DNA from: Aphidius gifuensis
Taxonomy: Eukaryota > Arthropoda > Insecta > Hymenoptera > Braconidae
Reading direction: 5' to 3'
Length of the DNA: 64,000 bases
NCBI RefSeq assembly: GCF_014905175.1
Contig: NC_057789.1
Coordinates: forward strand, 10,616,040-10,680,039
Within the stretch, counting starts at the first letter, position 1; every line of letters begins with the position of its first letter. The notes under the pieces are model-generated. The model made no database searches and was not told where the DNA came from. It saw only the letters and a list, made by a program, of their open reading frames with translations. A program made the position numbers and the translations under genes. Below are positions 11,775 through 23,060 of the stretch, one piece after another.

Positions 11775-11788
11775 AATACATTTTTCAA

Positions 11789-12293
11789 TTAGTTTTTTTT
11801 TGTCCTTTTGGTTTTATTGTTTTTAATAGTAAATTTATTTATTGTTTGAGTAACCTGAGAGCTGGAGTTGGATAGGACCTTGATTGGATAATTATTACAC
11901 AAAGATTTTGTTCGCTCCACGAGAAAAATCTTCATCTCGTTCGCAAAAAATCCAATATAGGTAGTGTAATCCAAAAGTATACTTTGAATTACACTCACAA
12001 GATAAAGAACTAACTGTCCGAATTCCAAATTTTCGTTCAGATTCTCTATATGATAAATTATCATTAATAATTTTGTGTTTTATTTTTTTCTTTGTGGTCA
12101 GGAATGTTAAATTCATACTCGTAAACACATCTTGTAATAACCTTACTCTTAATAGATCATCACTATTTTGGACAGTTATTAATATCAGATAGCCATAATT
12201 TTGTGAATCTAAATATTGACGAGTCACTTCATTGAATTCCCCACTTTGTTCTAAAATATTTATTAAGTCTAACCTAAGCATATTATAAAACAA
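11789..12293 (-). CDS. Two overlapping unrecognised ORFs, possible single frameshifted exon
   Basis: Frames 12293-11895 and 12064-11789 overlap. The first begins MFYNMLRLDLINILEQSG and looks coding-like to about 12090; the second continues with EFGQLVLYLVSVIQSILL and NNYPIKVLSNSSSQVTQTIN. One indel near 12070 would join them into about 165 residues. I do not recognise the protein. It sits directly upstream of the retrotransposon ORF but shows no retrotransposon motifs. Confidence 0.25.
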
Positions 12294-12717
12294 AAATACA
12301 CCTCCAAAGTTTAACGACTGGCCCCACTACGCTTTCGACATTCACATATTATTTACACGGCCCTTGTGTCATAAAGAACAATACTTATCACCTAGAATAT
12401 AAATCGTCTAGATTTTTCTTTTATAACAAAACAAATTAATAGATTTTGGTAAATTGTAAATATAAACTTTACTTACAACAACAACAATGGATGATGGCTA
12501 TTTGTAGCAAGTTGAATCACAAGGATTAATAATAATTACGTCTCAGTTTATTGTAAACTAAGAGTCAACGAATAGATTCATCTGATCTATAAGAATAAAA
12601 AATTTATAAAAAAGAAAAAACTAATCACACAGCAAATTTCACATAGGATATTTTTAATTAATAAATATTGATTGAATGAAGAATCTAACCTAATAGCTTT
12701 TTAATATCCTGGCTTTT

Positions 12718-12850
12718 TGAAGTGAAACTTCTTTACGTTGGGTAGTGATAAAAAAATTGTATGTAACGCTCGGCACTGACGCTCGAGCGTAATTCTCCTC
12801 CTTAACACATAAGCGTTCGCCCATATGATAAATAAGATTGAGTGAGAAAG
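12718..12850 (+). repeat. Dispersed repeat, copy 1 (GAAGTGAAACTTCTTTNCGTTGGG)
   Basis: Shares with 40466-40588 the start GAAGTGAAACTTCTTT, GTTGGGTAGTGA, TAACGCTC and AAGCGTTCGCCCATATGA. The palindromic start GAAGTGAAACTTC also occurs at 6589 and, inverted, near 8103, so it may be a MITE terminus. Confidence 0.65.
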
Positions 12851-13062
12851 GAATATACATGCTCACACATGGCGTCCGTGAAAAAGTATATGGCGTTGTA
12901 TGAGTGTAGTGTCGGAAGACGAAGTATCCGGATACGGTTGAAAGTGTCATTATTTATGTAATATTGTAAACTTAATTAGAACCAAGTATTAGAAAATATA
13001 ATAAAGTTGATAAAAATAAAATGGTATACATAGTATACATATACCTATATTATATATACAGA
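12851..13062. other. AT-rich spacer
   Basis: No gene or repeat recognised beyond TATACATAGTATACATATACC at 13024-13047. Confidence 0.4.
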
Positions 13063-13450
13063 CTGTCCCATTATAATCTATCAATAGATTTTTCTCGAAA
13101 AATATGACTTGAATTAAAAAATGTTTCAAGTAAAAGTTGTAGGGTTCAGAAGGGGACATGGAAAAATGAAAAGAAAAAATTCAAAATGGCGGAGTTTCTG
13201 GTATGAACATAGTTTTTTTTATGATTACTATATTTTTTTTTGTGTTAAAAATTTTTTTACATCAAAACTAACACTTTTTATTTATAAAATTTTTCGATAA
13301 AATTACTTTTTGTTAGTCTAATTTTTTCTGTTGATGGATTTTCCTCAAAGAATATTGCTTTAATTCGAGAATATTTGGAAAAGATGTTGCGTTTAGAAAG
13401 ACAAACACAAAAAAAAGGAAAAAAAAATAAAATGGTGGAGTTAGAAGCAT
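13063..13450. repeat. Left arm of fold-back element ACTGTCCCATTATAATCTATC
   Basis: Begins CAGACTGTCCCATTATAATC and continues with TTTTCTCGAAAAATATG and TTTCAAGTAAAAGTTGTAGG, matching the complete element at 23448-23876. An inverted internal part appears at 15225-15400, on the far side of the RPA-bearing repeat, so that repeat seems to have landed inside this element. Confidence 0.65.
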
Positions 13451-13719
13451 GAACAAAGTTTTGAAAAAAAAATTGATTTTTCCGGGAAATTTTATTTAGA
13501 AAAAATGTTAGTCTTGATATGAACAATTTTCTAGTGAAAGAAAAATTACACCTTACCTCGAAAAAAGAAAACTGTTTAATATCGCCGTTGGACTTGAAAT
13601 TTTTTTTTTTTTTTAGGGAATTTTAATTTCCTATTGTTTTCGCTTTTCTTCTGGACCCCCCCAACCATGGTAGACACCCCCCCTAAAAATTTTCTAAGTC
13701 CCTTAATCTTAACCAATAC

Positions 13720-13990
13720 AATATATATAGAAAATATAAAGAAAAATATAGAAAAGTCACTGAATATGAAGAAAAAAAAGCTGAATATGGAAAAATATCA
13801 GTAAATATAAAGAAAAATATAGAAAAGTGACTGAATATAAAGAAAGAAACGATAAATATGGGAAAATATCAGTAAATATAAAGGAGAATATAGGAAAATA
13901 TCAAAGAAAAATCGGTAAATATAAAGGAAAATATAGAAAAGTGACTGAATATAAAGAAAAAAACGATAAATAAGGGAACATATCAATTAT
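13720..13990. repeat. Tandem block GAATATAAAGAAAAAAACGATAAATATGGG (copy A)
   Basis: Degenerate units of about 60 bases made of GAAAATATAGAAAAGTGACT, GAATATAAAGAAAAAAACGA and AAATATCAGTAAATATAAAGG. Copy B has a longer version at 20440-21060. Length variation between copies is as expected for a minisatellite inside a mobile element. Confidence 0.75.
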
Positions 13991-14281
13991 GCCCCCCCCC
14001 CCTTAAAAAATTTCTAAGTCCTTTAATTAATCTAAACAAGATGAATATGGAAAATGAAGAAAATTATAGAAAAATAAAGAATATATAAACGAATAAACGA
14101 AAATATAGAAAAATCACTGAATATAAAGAGAAATATGATATTTATAGGAAAATATTAGAAAAATATGAGTAAACAAAAAAGAAAAGTATAGCAAAATATC
14201 ATGGAAAAATCATATTTAACAACAAGATTTTTCAACAAAAAGATTTTAAGAAAATTATTAATATGATAAATTATTAAATAT

Positions 14282-14895
14282 TCAAGTTAAACAAAATATA
14301 TACGATCACTGGAGGATTAGTGAGAAAAATTAATGAACAATACCCATCAATAAATAATAAAGAAATAATCATACCAGTAGAAGCTAATATAAAATTCGAT
14401 GACGATAAGGAAAATGAAAATTACCAAAATTAACTTCGAGATTAAAAAATACGAGAAATTGTACATCTACCAATTAATTCATTTGCAGGCAAAATAATTT
14501 TAGCGAAAAAAAACTATTCAATAATAATAATGACATTATTTAGATATCATCGCAATCATAATAGCAATAAATAAAGTGGAATTTATATATGCAATGTCAG
14601 GACGGTTATTAAAATAAAGAACAATAACATTAGCAGACGACAGTAATTATGAAGTAAAATAAAATTTAAATGGAAAAAAGTTTGATTAAACTAAACAAAG
14701 ATAATAAATTTACCAAAGAAAATATATTTTAGATTGAACTAAATTTATGGAATGAAGAGGCAGAAAATTTCTAGAGAAAAAAGGGTGATGTGATAGCATT
14801 AAAGGAATTGAAAATAAATAAATATAAAAAAATTAAAAATATAACGACGACTTCAGCAACAACTAAAACGTTAAATCCTGATTCAACCGAGAGAA
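14282..14895 (+). pseudogene. RPA70-like (replication protein A large subunit) relic, copy A
   Basis: Islands in order match the middle of RPA70. LNKIYTITGGLVRKINEQYP and IKFDDDKENENYQ fit the end of DNA-binding domain A (the VNKVYY...KG region). VEFIYAMSGRLLK and ITLADDSNYEVK fit the start of domain B with its KR-I-LxD core. LNLWNEEAENF, GDVIALKELKINKY and SATTKTLNPDSTE fit the end of domain B. RPA binds single-stranded DNA in replication and repair. Many stops and shifts separate the islands, so it is not expressed as such. RPA genes are known passengers of some rolling-circle elements. Confidence 0.65.
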
Positions 14896-15224
14896 AAAAG
14901 TAAATAAAATAAATACAATCGAACTCGACAATTTTGTAATAAATATTTAACATTGACAGGCTAAAATCATAGTACAACAAAATGAATAAAAACGGAGAGT
15001 TTATAAGGTTAGAAGAAAGCGATTCTGGACATAGAGATGACCCATTAGAAGGAACAAGCAAAATGAATGAAAATTAAATAAATTTTAGTTGTAACAATAA
15101 TCATTGTAACGATAGAGAATGAAATAAATTTGTAGTCACGAATTTTAATATATATTAAAGAAGAAATTAAAATTCCCCCCGCAGGGAAGGCACAGTTGCT
15201 TCAGCAACTGTATGATCATTTTTT

Positions 15225-15400
15225 TTTTTGTGTTTGTCTTTGTCTTTCTGAGCGCTACAACTTTCCTAAATATCATTTTTTAATGAAAGCCATATTTTTT
15301 TGGGAAAATCTATCTACAGATAAAATTAAGCCGAAAAAAGTGATTTTATCGAAAAATTTTTCGATTGAAAAGTGTTAGTTTTCATGTAAAAAACGTTTTG
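15225..15400. repeat. Inverted internal part of the ACTGTCCC fold-back element
   Basis: Reads, inverted, like 13262-13420 and 23645-23780: GTGTTTGTCTTT, GCTACAACTTTCC and AAGTGTTAGTTTTCATGTAAAAAACG. Together with 13063-13450 it brackets RPA copy A. Confidence 0.6.
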
Positions 15401-16272
15401 GCACACGATATGATCAAAATAAAAAGTATTTGAAGTTCAAAATATTTACTAAAAATAAAAATAATTATCTGACTTGATTTGGTAAAAAATAAAGCAGTGA
15501 AATTTAAATCGTGTAGAATAAAAAAATAATCAAATTATAAAATTAAATTAAATTAAAATTAAGAATCAATAACTAGTAATGAAAAATACTATTAAAAAAA
15601 AACAAAAAAATTTCAAGAATACAAACAGCCTGTCACAAATAGTCCACATTTTCAGGTTATAAATCAATGACCAAAACTATTTAACGATAAAATTTTTATT
15701 TTATTAATCATATAATTCATCCATTGTACATGGAAATTTAACTTTATAATATTTATAATAAAAATATTAATATAAAATTATTCTTTTATAAAATTATATA
15801 ATCATATTTTTTTTACGAAAACACACTTTGGAGTTCGGTGTTTTTTTATATTTAAATGTCAACTGTGTGATATTGTAAAAACATGCGTGTGCGCGAAAAA
15901 CAAACGTATATACAATTCTTGAAACATTCGCTACTTATTGGTCACGTTTGATTGGTTCAAAATTGACACTATATAGTGCGTTAGCTTGGTGTTAGAGGAG
16001 CTCAACGTAAAAAAAAATAAAGCAAAAGTCACGGACGTGACTTTTAAAGACTTTTTCTGCACTCTGATCTACCGAAAAAACTAATAAGAATTTTTTTTCC
16101 ACCATGGGTAAAAATTGCTCATGTTAAGCTTACGGAGAGTGTAAAAATAGCGTCTTTTTCATGGCTTAGTAAAAAAAATATAATTAAAGTGTCTGGTAAA
16201 TCTTCAAAGTATTATTAAATAATAAATCAAGTGTCTTATAAATAAAAAGGTGTCATTTGTTGTTATTTTAAT
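15401..16272. other. AT-rich spacer with one strong palindrome
   Basis: No gene seen. At 16024-16045 AAAAGTCACG-GA-CGTGACTTTT is a perfect 10-bp inverted repeat with CRE-like GTGAC halves. Confidence 0.45.
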
Positions 16273-16740
16273 ACGAGGGGGAAGTCACTCGTGTAATCTG
16301 GTGTACATCGAGAAAAGAATCTTCAATAATCTCTTGTAATCTCAGTAATCTTTCCTTTTCTGTCTTGTATAGTATGCTAATTTTTTTTTTTGTTTATTAG
16401 TTTTTCATTATTTTTTTGTTTCTTTTTTGAATTTTAAGTGTAATCATAAAAAATTACAGGGAATCTTTGTGATTACCAAAAAAAAAAGTAATTTTGTGTA
16501 ATCATTAGAAATATTGCATGATTACAGGTAATCTGTAAACTGGTGTAATCTTCAATAACCTTCAATAATCTCGTGTAATCTTTTTGAAATCTTTGAATTT
16601 TAAGCGTAATCATAAAAAATTACTGGTATTCTTCGTGATTACAAAAAAAAGTAATCTTGTGTAATCATTGGAAAGATTACATGATTACTGGTAATCTGTA
16701 ATCTGGTGTACACTAAATTTTGGAGTGACTTCCCCCTCGT
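16273..16740. mobile_element. MITE with ACGAGGGGGAAGTCACTC termini
   Basis: The 18-bp ends ACGAGGGGGAAGTCACTC and GAGTGACTTCCCCCTCGT are inverted. They are flanked by TTTAAT at 16267-16272 and 16741-16746, a candidate 6-bp target duplication (a TTAA duplication with a slightly shifted end is also possible). Subterminal repeats of TAATCTGTAATCTGGTGTA and CTTCAATAATCTCGTGTAATC fill the interior. No coding capacity. Confidence 0.8.
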
Positions 16741-16746
16741 TTTAAT

Positions 16747-17689
16747 ATAATATTAACTTAAGTCGATATCCTGTTTCAAGTCTTGTGTCTGTGTTGTATT
16801 CTCGTGCCCATAGGAGGTCACCCTTTTGTATTCCGTCAATCCAAGTCCTGTCCGTGTGTTAACCAAATCTAACGTAAGTTTAAATAACTAACTTGTCTTC
16901 AGTGGACCTTGTCTTTGTGTTGATTGTTCGTAAGTCAATTCAGTGCTCTAATTAATGTATGTTTGTCATTGTCCCAAAATAGTTTTCAAGTCAAATCTTA
17001 ATCGTAGAGTCATAGTGAACCTATCCTTTTCCATCTGTTGTTTCCCAAACCTTAATCCTTGTCCGTCGAGAAAAATGAAGGTTTCAATTAATTACTTAAT
17101 TGGTGGTAATAATTGCCAATTGATTACAGTATAATTGACTCAAATACACACAATTATAAAAAAAAAAAATAGCGCACGCAAAAAGCAACCCATCTTGAAT
17201 CTGATCAGTTCAATATTAATCATCAACAAGTTGTTATCAGGTCTTATTATATATTTATGTATAGTGTGAATGTGTAAATGCGTACGAATAGAATAAATTT
17301 GCCATATTTTGTTTAATTATAGATATTAAATTCAATTATCATTCAATTTTTCATTTCAAGAACCCATCCTCATTAGAGGCAAAATATCATATGATAAATT
17401 TGTTTTTACAGATATTTGTTATAAGTTAAAAAGAATCTTACAAGTGTATTTAAAATTTTCAGAGTATTTTGATGAGTCTAATATTTGTTTGATAATCATT
17501 GCAATGAAATATATGAGCCAAGTAAAATATTAATTCTAAGAATTACAAAGTATATCTTAAGTGCCTTTATTGAGTAAAGATTTAATAGCTCTAATAACTC
17601 CCTCCCAATTTTTTAGCATTAATCTCTGTTATATCCAGTAATAGTTATGTTATTATGATTATTGTTATTATGATTATAAAGATGTGAGA
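16747..17689. other. Noncoding spacer
   Basis: No gene recognised. GC is slightly higher at 16760-17060. No open frame of note. Confidence 0.4.
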
Positions 17690-18060
17690 TCGACACATTG
17701 AAAAATGACACGGGCTAGTTAGACACATAGAATGTTTACAAATAAAAAAGACACAAATTAATTAGATACAATTTAAAATGACACAAATTCAATTCACACG
17801 TATTAATCGGTCACATAATATTTTAATTATTTTATTGGACACATAAAAATATTACACTTATAATAAGACACAAAATAATTCGACTCAAAATAATTAATAA
17901 AAAATATAAAAGACACATATTAATTAATATTCGACACATAAAAATACGACAAAAATAAATCAGACACATTCAACATAAAAACATTAAAGAGAGACACATA
18001 ATAAATCGACACGTAATAATAGGACACATTAAAATAAAAAACTTTAAAGAACGACACTGT
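17690..18060. repeat. GACACA/TTAATT degenerate array, copy 1
   Basis: GACACATAAAAATAYKAC-type words recur every 20-30 bases. The section 17870-18060 aligns nearly base for base with 19305-19490 (TATTAATTAATATTMGACAC, AATAAATCGACACGTAATAAT), forming a direct duplication about 1.4 kb apart. Confidence 0.75.
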
Positions 18061-19184
18061 AATGTCCTGCGGTAAGCGCAGAACTTTTTTTTATTTCATA
18101 TAAATTGTATTTTATAAAATTATACATTCAGGGTCCAATTGGATACCCCTAGCTCCATCTTATGAATTATAAGGGTAACAGTTAAGGAAGCAAACGCAAC
18201 CCCGAGCACCGCCGAATATTTCCGACTTACCCTACGGTTAGCTTGTGCCACTGACCCAATATATCGAGCAGTTCACTGGGATCTCTGACCCCGTGACTAC
18301 CAGCTCTAATTGCTTTAACTGCTCTAACTGCTTCAATAGGTGCTTTAAAAAGTCTTAGAATAATTTTAAGAATCACCAGCCGAAAACTGTAAGTTATATT
18401 TCTCCAATATTTCATTGATTTATTTTGCTTAAATATTCTCATTTAAATTCACATAATATTTGGTTACATGAATTATTAAATTAAACTCATTAAAATCATC
18501 TTGGATTTAACTTGTAATAAGTTCCGACAACATGGTCTAAGTTGGCTTGTTCTTTTAAATTTAAATTCAAGTGCAAGTTTTGTGTTAAATTATTTAATCA
18601 AATAAATATTGAATAAAGTAAATTATAGTTGGCCGATTTAAGCAAGAATTTGCTTGTTAAAAATATTTAATTATTTTAAATATAACAATCAACGACCTCG
18701 TGGTCATGAATTTGGTTTTAGCTACGACCTGCAAAGTATAGTAAAGCGTTTATGTAATTATTAAATCAAACAAATGTAAAAGTGATCTTCGTTATAATTT
18801 TTATTGTAAATTCAGTGTTACACAAGTGCATCAATTAACTCAAGGTCCACGTCGGTCCAAATTTAACTATCTGTTACTGAACATCAATACCATTGGTAAA
18901 GTTGTGGTATTTTAATAATCAATTTACCATTTTATTCAACATTATAATTTTTGTGTTTGACTCAAGTTTTTATAAATTATTTGTGTTCAATTTGTGTACC
19001 ATTCTCGCGTATTTTTCAGGTTCCTTTTTACCTCTCCCTACATAACGTAAAATCGTCTTCCTACCTTTCTAATGTTTCTTTGCTGGGCAGGATAAACAGG
19101 GTTAAATTAATTACATATCTAGTTGGATTATTTTATTGGACAAAATCCCTACGTCTAATAAATGATCCGGCTACGATATTTCAA
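18061..19184. other. Unassigned 1.1 kb between the two GACACA arrays
   Basis: Contains a 71-codon minus-strand frame (18227-18442) with AVRAVKAIRAGSHGVRDPSE, of unknown origin, and no other coding signal. Because it is framed by direct repeats it could be the inside of a small LTR-like or duplicated unit, but I see no primer-binding site or polypurine tract. Confidence 0.35.
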
Positions 19185-19520
19185 CACAATAAATTAGACA
19201 CTATTAAAAATGACACAAATTAAATTTAAACATATTAATTCGACCCACTAAATTTCATACATTTTATTAGACACATAAAAATATTACACTGATAATTACA
19301 TATAAAATAATTCGACACAAAATAATTAATAAATAATATAATAGACACATATTAATTAATATTAGACACATAAAAATACGACAGGAATTAATTAGACATA
19401 TTAAAAATAGAAACATTAAAGACAGTTACATAATAAATCGACACGTAATAATTGGACACATTAAAATAAAAGAACGACACAAATGTAATTTAAACCTAAT
19501 AGTTAGACACATAGATAAGT
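19185..19520. repeat. GACACA/TTAATT degenerate array, copy 2
   Basis: Second copy of the array at 17690-18060, ending CACATAGATAAGTTTAAGTC. See copy 1. Confidence 0.75.
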
Positions 19521-19839
19521 TTAAGTCCCACATAGACAAATTGGTGTCCCACGACTATTTATTTTTCTAAGACACCCTGTATATAGTGTCGGTCATTCAA
19601 GAAATCGAATCATTCAAAAAAAATAGAGATTGCGCTGTATGAGTTTTCTTTTTTTTTAATGCTCGACGTTTGACAAATAAAAAAAAATATCATTGAAATG
19701 AATAATAAAAAAACAATAAAGATAGTATATATAATAAAAAATAAACATAAACTTTTTTTTTAACGTCTGATTTGTAATTTCGTAATGTTATCTTTTTGTT
19801 TGGATAAATTATGACGGGCTTGCTGTTAATGGTAATTGA

Positions 19840-20290
19840 TGTTTTTTCTTTTTTTTTTTTTTTGTATTTAATAATAAATGAATTTTTTTGTGACGATTCA
19901 ACAGCTCCATCATCTAGACTTTATAATGAATGAAGTGATAATTTAAGTGAACATCCAAATAAATGCTATGAAATTAAAAAAAACAAAAAAATATTAATTG
20001 AGTAAATACGAATATAAAAATTTATATCAATAAAGTTGTCCAATTTATTCGCTAAGCACCAAATTATTATAACAGTCATTAATTATGATTAAATAAATTG
20101 ATTTTACTTCTAACTATTTTACTACTACTATAAATTCAGGTTTTACTTGTTATTTTTTTTTTTTAATTTAATAATAAATGAATTTATTTTTTTGTGACGA
20201 TTCAATACCTCCATCATCTAGACCATATAATGGATAGAGTAATAATACAAGTGAACATCCAAATAAAAATATTAAAAATTTGATTAAATG
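19840..20290. repeat. Two direct copies of a ~140-bp unit
   Basis: 19845-19985 and 20150-20290 share a T run, TTTAATAATAAATGAATTT, TTTGTGACGATTCAA, CTCCATCATCTAGAC and AAGTGAACATCCAAATAAA. They lie directly upstream of RPA copy B. Confidence 0.75.
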
Positions 20291-20339
20291 AATATAATGA
20301 TAATCGATTTACTTTTTTTTATTTACGTTTTTTTTTTTT

Positions 20340-22213
20340 AGGGAATTTTAATTTCCTATTGTTTTCGCTTTTCATCTGGACCCCCCCCCCCCGAAAATTT
20401 TCTAAGTCCCTTAATCTAAATACGATAAGTATAGGGAACATCATTAAATATGAAGGAAAATATAGAAAAATCACTAAATATAAAGAAAAAAACGATAAAT
20501 AAGGGAAAATATCAGGGAAATATCAGTAAATATCAATGAAAACTCACTGAATACAAAGAAAAATACGATAAATATGGGAAATACCAGTAAATATGTAGGA
20601 AAAATCACGGAATATGAAGGAAAATACGATACATATGGGAAAATATCAGCAAATATAAAGGGAAATGTAGACAAAAATAGGAAAATATCAAAGAAAAATG
20701 AGGGAATATGAAGAAAAAACGATAAATATGGGAAAATATCAGTAAATATAAAGGAAAAATTACTGAATATAAAGAAAAAATCGTTGAATATAAAGAAAAG
20801 TCCGATAATTATGAGAAAATATCAGGGAAATATCAGTAAATATCAAGGAAAACTCACTGAATATGAAGAAAAATACGATAAATATGGAAATTATAAGTAA
20901 ATATGAATAAAAAATCACTGAATATAAAGAAAAATACGATATATATGGAAAAATATCAGTAAATAAACAAGGAAAATGTAGAAAAAAATATGTCAGTATC
21001 AAAGAAAAATCAGTAAATATAAGAAAAATTACAATAAATATAGGAACACATCAATTAAGTTCTCCCCCCCACCCCTCCAACCATAGTAGATCCCACGAAA
21101 GTCCCTTAATTAATCTAAACACGATGAGATGGGAAAACATCAGGGGAACATCAGTAAACATAAAGGAAAATATAGAAAAATATAGCAAAATATCACGGAA
21201 AAATCACTGAATATAACGAAAAATATGATAAATATGGAAAAATATGAAAGAAAAACCACTGAATATATTTTTAAAAAAAATATGATTCCAATCATGTTAC
21301 CCCCTCTTAATATGCAAATGGAAATCTAAGAGAAATTATCAAATAATTCACAAAAAAAATCAAAAATGAAATGACAAGTTTAAAAAAAATAGAAGAAAAT
21401 AATACAATATATGTGACTTAAGATATAATAATGTGGAGAATAATCAGAATTCATTTCAGTCAAATTGAAAACAACATATAATAACCAAAAATTAATGACA
21501 TAAAAAAAAAAAACATTTATCATTTTTAACCAATTTGATAACAGATACAACGAAATTTTTGAGTCAATAAAATCGAAATGGGTAAAAGAAATCAATAAAA
21601 TGTATGAAACGAAAAGGAAAATTATTAACATACGATAATATATTAAATATTCAAGTTGAACAAAATATATATGATCACTGAAGGATTAGTGAGAAAAGTT
21701 AATAAACAAAAGATACTAAACAGCGGCTAATATAAAATTCGAAGACGATGAGAGAAATGAAAATAGAATGGAGATTAATTTTGAATTAAAAAAATACAAG
21801 AAATCATCTGCCAAATAATTCATGTGCAGGTAAAATTATTTTAGCGAAAAAAAAAATTTCTCAATGTTGATAATGTTATTATATAGATGTCACTGCAGTC
21901 ATAATAGCAATGAATGAAGTAGAATTTATATATGCAATGACAGGACGGTTATTAAAAAAAAGAACAATAACATTAGCAGACGACAGTGATTATGAAGTAA
22001 AATAAAATTTGAATAAAAAAAATTCAATAAACCAAGTTAAGATACTTAATTTACTAAAGAAAATATAAAAGGAACAAACAAAATGATGAATAATTTTTAG
22101 TTGTAACAGTAATCATTGTAACAATAGAGAATAAAATAAATTTGTAATCACGAATTTCAATAAAGAAATTAAATTTCCTCCCGCAGGGCAGGCACAGTTC
22201 CTTTAGCAACTGT
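20340..22213. mobile_element. RPA-carrying repeat, copy B
   Basis: Same left end (AGGGAATTTTAATTTCC after a T run) and right end (GAAATTAAATTTCC, CGCAGGGCAGGCACAG, AACTGT hairpin) as copy A. The tandem block is larger (20440-21060, with a further piece 21120-21270). The RPA-like tail is deleted: sequence jumps from the AAAGAAAATATA word to AAGGAACAA, losing about 330 bases present in copy A. Confidence 0.7.
21649..22010 (+). pseudogene. RPA70-like relic, copy B
   Basis: Parallel to copy A: IYMITEGLVRKVNKQ, then IKFEDDERNEN and INFELKKYK, then VIIAMNEVEFIYAMTGRLLK and KRTITLADDSDYEVK. Differences such as AMTGRLLKKRT against AMSGRLLK are mostly conservative, which suggests divergence while still coding. 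The domain B tail is missing. Stops and shifts are present. Confidence 0.65.
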
Positions 22214-22274
22214 TTCATAATTTTTTTACGTATTTTATGTTTTTATGATACCACATGACTATTGACTTAACCAG

Positions 22275-22883
22275 TTATATATATTCTGGATCATCAGCAT
22301 TGACAGAAAGATTATCGTCATCTACAACGACAGGCTGCGGCTCTTGTATATTTCTTTCTTCATTATTTGGTTGAGCATTAACAATTATTTCAATGACAGG
22401 TTCAAGATCAGAATCATCTGATTCATCAGAGACAGGTAATGCTGCATTCAATAATAAATGTGGACCAACCATTTGTCGTCTATTTATTTCTTCTTGATGA
22501 TCATAAGCATCTGCTGCTTGATCTCTTTGAACAACATTATTATTTTCAGCAATACCTATATCAACAGCTTGAATGTCTTCTCGTGCACCCAAACCACGAT
22601 CACGAGGATGTCCACAAAGACGACCACGATTACCAGGACGGCCACGAGGACGACAACGAAGACCTCTTCTTTGTTCATCATCAACAGCAATTTCAGCATC
22701 ATCGTTATTGATAGCAATTTCAGCATCAACATTAACAATAGCAATGTCATCGTTAACATTATTAACAGCAATTCCAGCATCAATTGCATTTACATCATTG
22801 ACACCATCGAGAGCATTATTTAAGACTTCATCAGCTTGAAGAGCATTATTAATAGCATTACCATCATTAATTTGTTGACTCAT
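22275..22883 (-). CDS. Acidic Asn/Asp-rich protein with AT-hook, intact
   Basis: 202 residues from ATG to stop without interruption. The N-terminal half has degenerate repeats such as DAEIAINNDDAEIAVDD. The centre is basic and Pro/Gly-rich, RCRPRGRPGNRGR, containing the AT-hook core RGRP, which would bind the minor groove of AT-rich DNA. The C-terminal third is acidic (SDESDDSDLEPVIEI). Composition suggests a nuclear, chromatin-associated protein, but no family is recognised and the low-complexity repeats could keep a frame open by chance. It lies about 60 bases from the end of RPA copy B. Confidence 0.5.
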   Translation of the reverse strand: MSQQINDGNAINNALQADEVLNNALDGVNDVNAIDAGIAVNNVNDDIAIVNVDAEIAINNDDAEIAVDDEQRRGLRCRPRGRPGNRGRLCGHPRDRGLGAREDIQAVDIGIAENNNVVQRDQAADAYDHQEEINRRQMVGPHLLLNAALPVSDESDDSDLEPVIEIIVNAQPNNEERNIQEPQPVVVDDDNLSVNADDPEYI

Positions 22884-22886
22884 TGA

Positions 22887-23060
22887 TTAAAATTTGAGAG
22901 GAATCATTGTCCAAGGTCTGCTATGTTCAAAAGACAAACAGGGCAATTCAGCCATGTGTTCACACAATTTGTGGAAATTGTGAACGAAAGCTACGGGATC
23001 GACTTTGCCCAACTTGAAGACAACCTGTTGTACAACTTGCGCTATTGGGATATTGGCAAA
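22887..23060 (-). other. Short coding-like stretch upstream of the AT-hook ORF
   Basis: Minus frame VVFKLGKVDPVAFVHNFHKL and CEHMAELPCLSFEHSRPW ends three bases before the ATG of the AT-hook ORF. It differs in composition from the AT-rich flank and could be a decayed exon. Unrecognised. Confidence 0.25.

Larger units (their letters stand above)
13615..15211. mobile_element. RPA-carrying repeat, copy A
   Basis: Starts AGGGAATTTTAATTTCCTA after a T run and ends in GAAATTAAAATTCCCC, GCAGGGAAGGCACAG and the hairpin ACAGTTGC-TTCA-GCAACTGT. The outer AATTTTAATTTC words are inverted at the two ends. Order inside: C-tract spacer, a GAAAAATATAGAAAA tandem block, then decayed RPA70-like coding. Copy B at 20340-22213 has the same ends and order. 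On the reverse strand both copies end in an A run, so a retroposed origin is an alternative to a TIR transposon. Confidence 0.7.

Noticed and set aside
13798..13986. Minus-strand membrane-like ORF (repeated Tyr/Phe/Leu/Ile runs), also 20474-21002
   Set aside because: Reverse reading of the AAATATAGAAAA tandem block; the apparent hydrophobicity comes from AT-rich repeats.
13615..15211. Classical Helitron carrying RPA
   Set aside because: A right-hand hairpin exists, but no CTRR follows it, and AATTTTAATTTC words are inverted at the ends, unlike Helitrons.
17690..19520. LTR retrotransposon with GACACA LTRs
   Set aside because: No primer-binding site, polypurine tract, TG...CA ends or pol motifs.
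22439..22839. Plus-strand frames opposite the AT-hook ORF
   Set aside because: Antisense shadows of the low-complexity repeats, without their own start or composition support.
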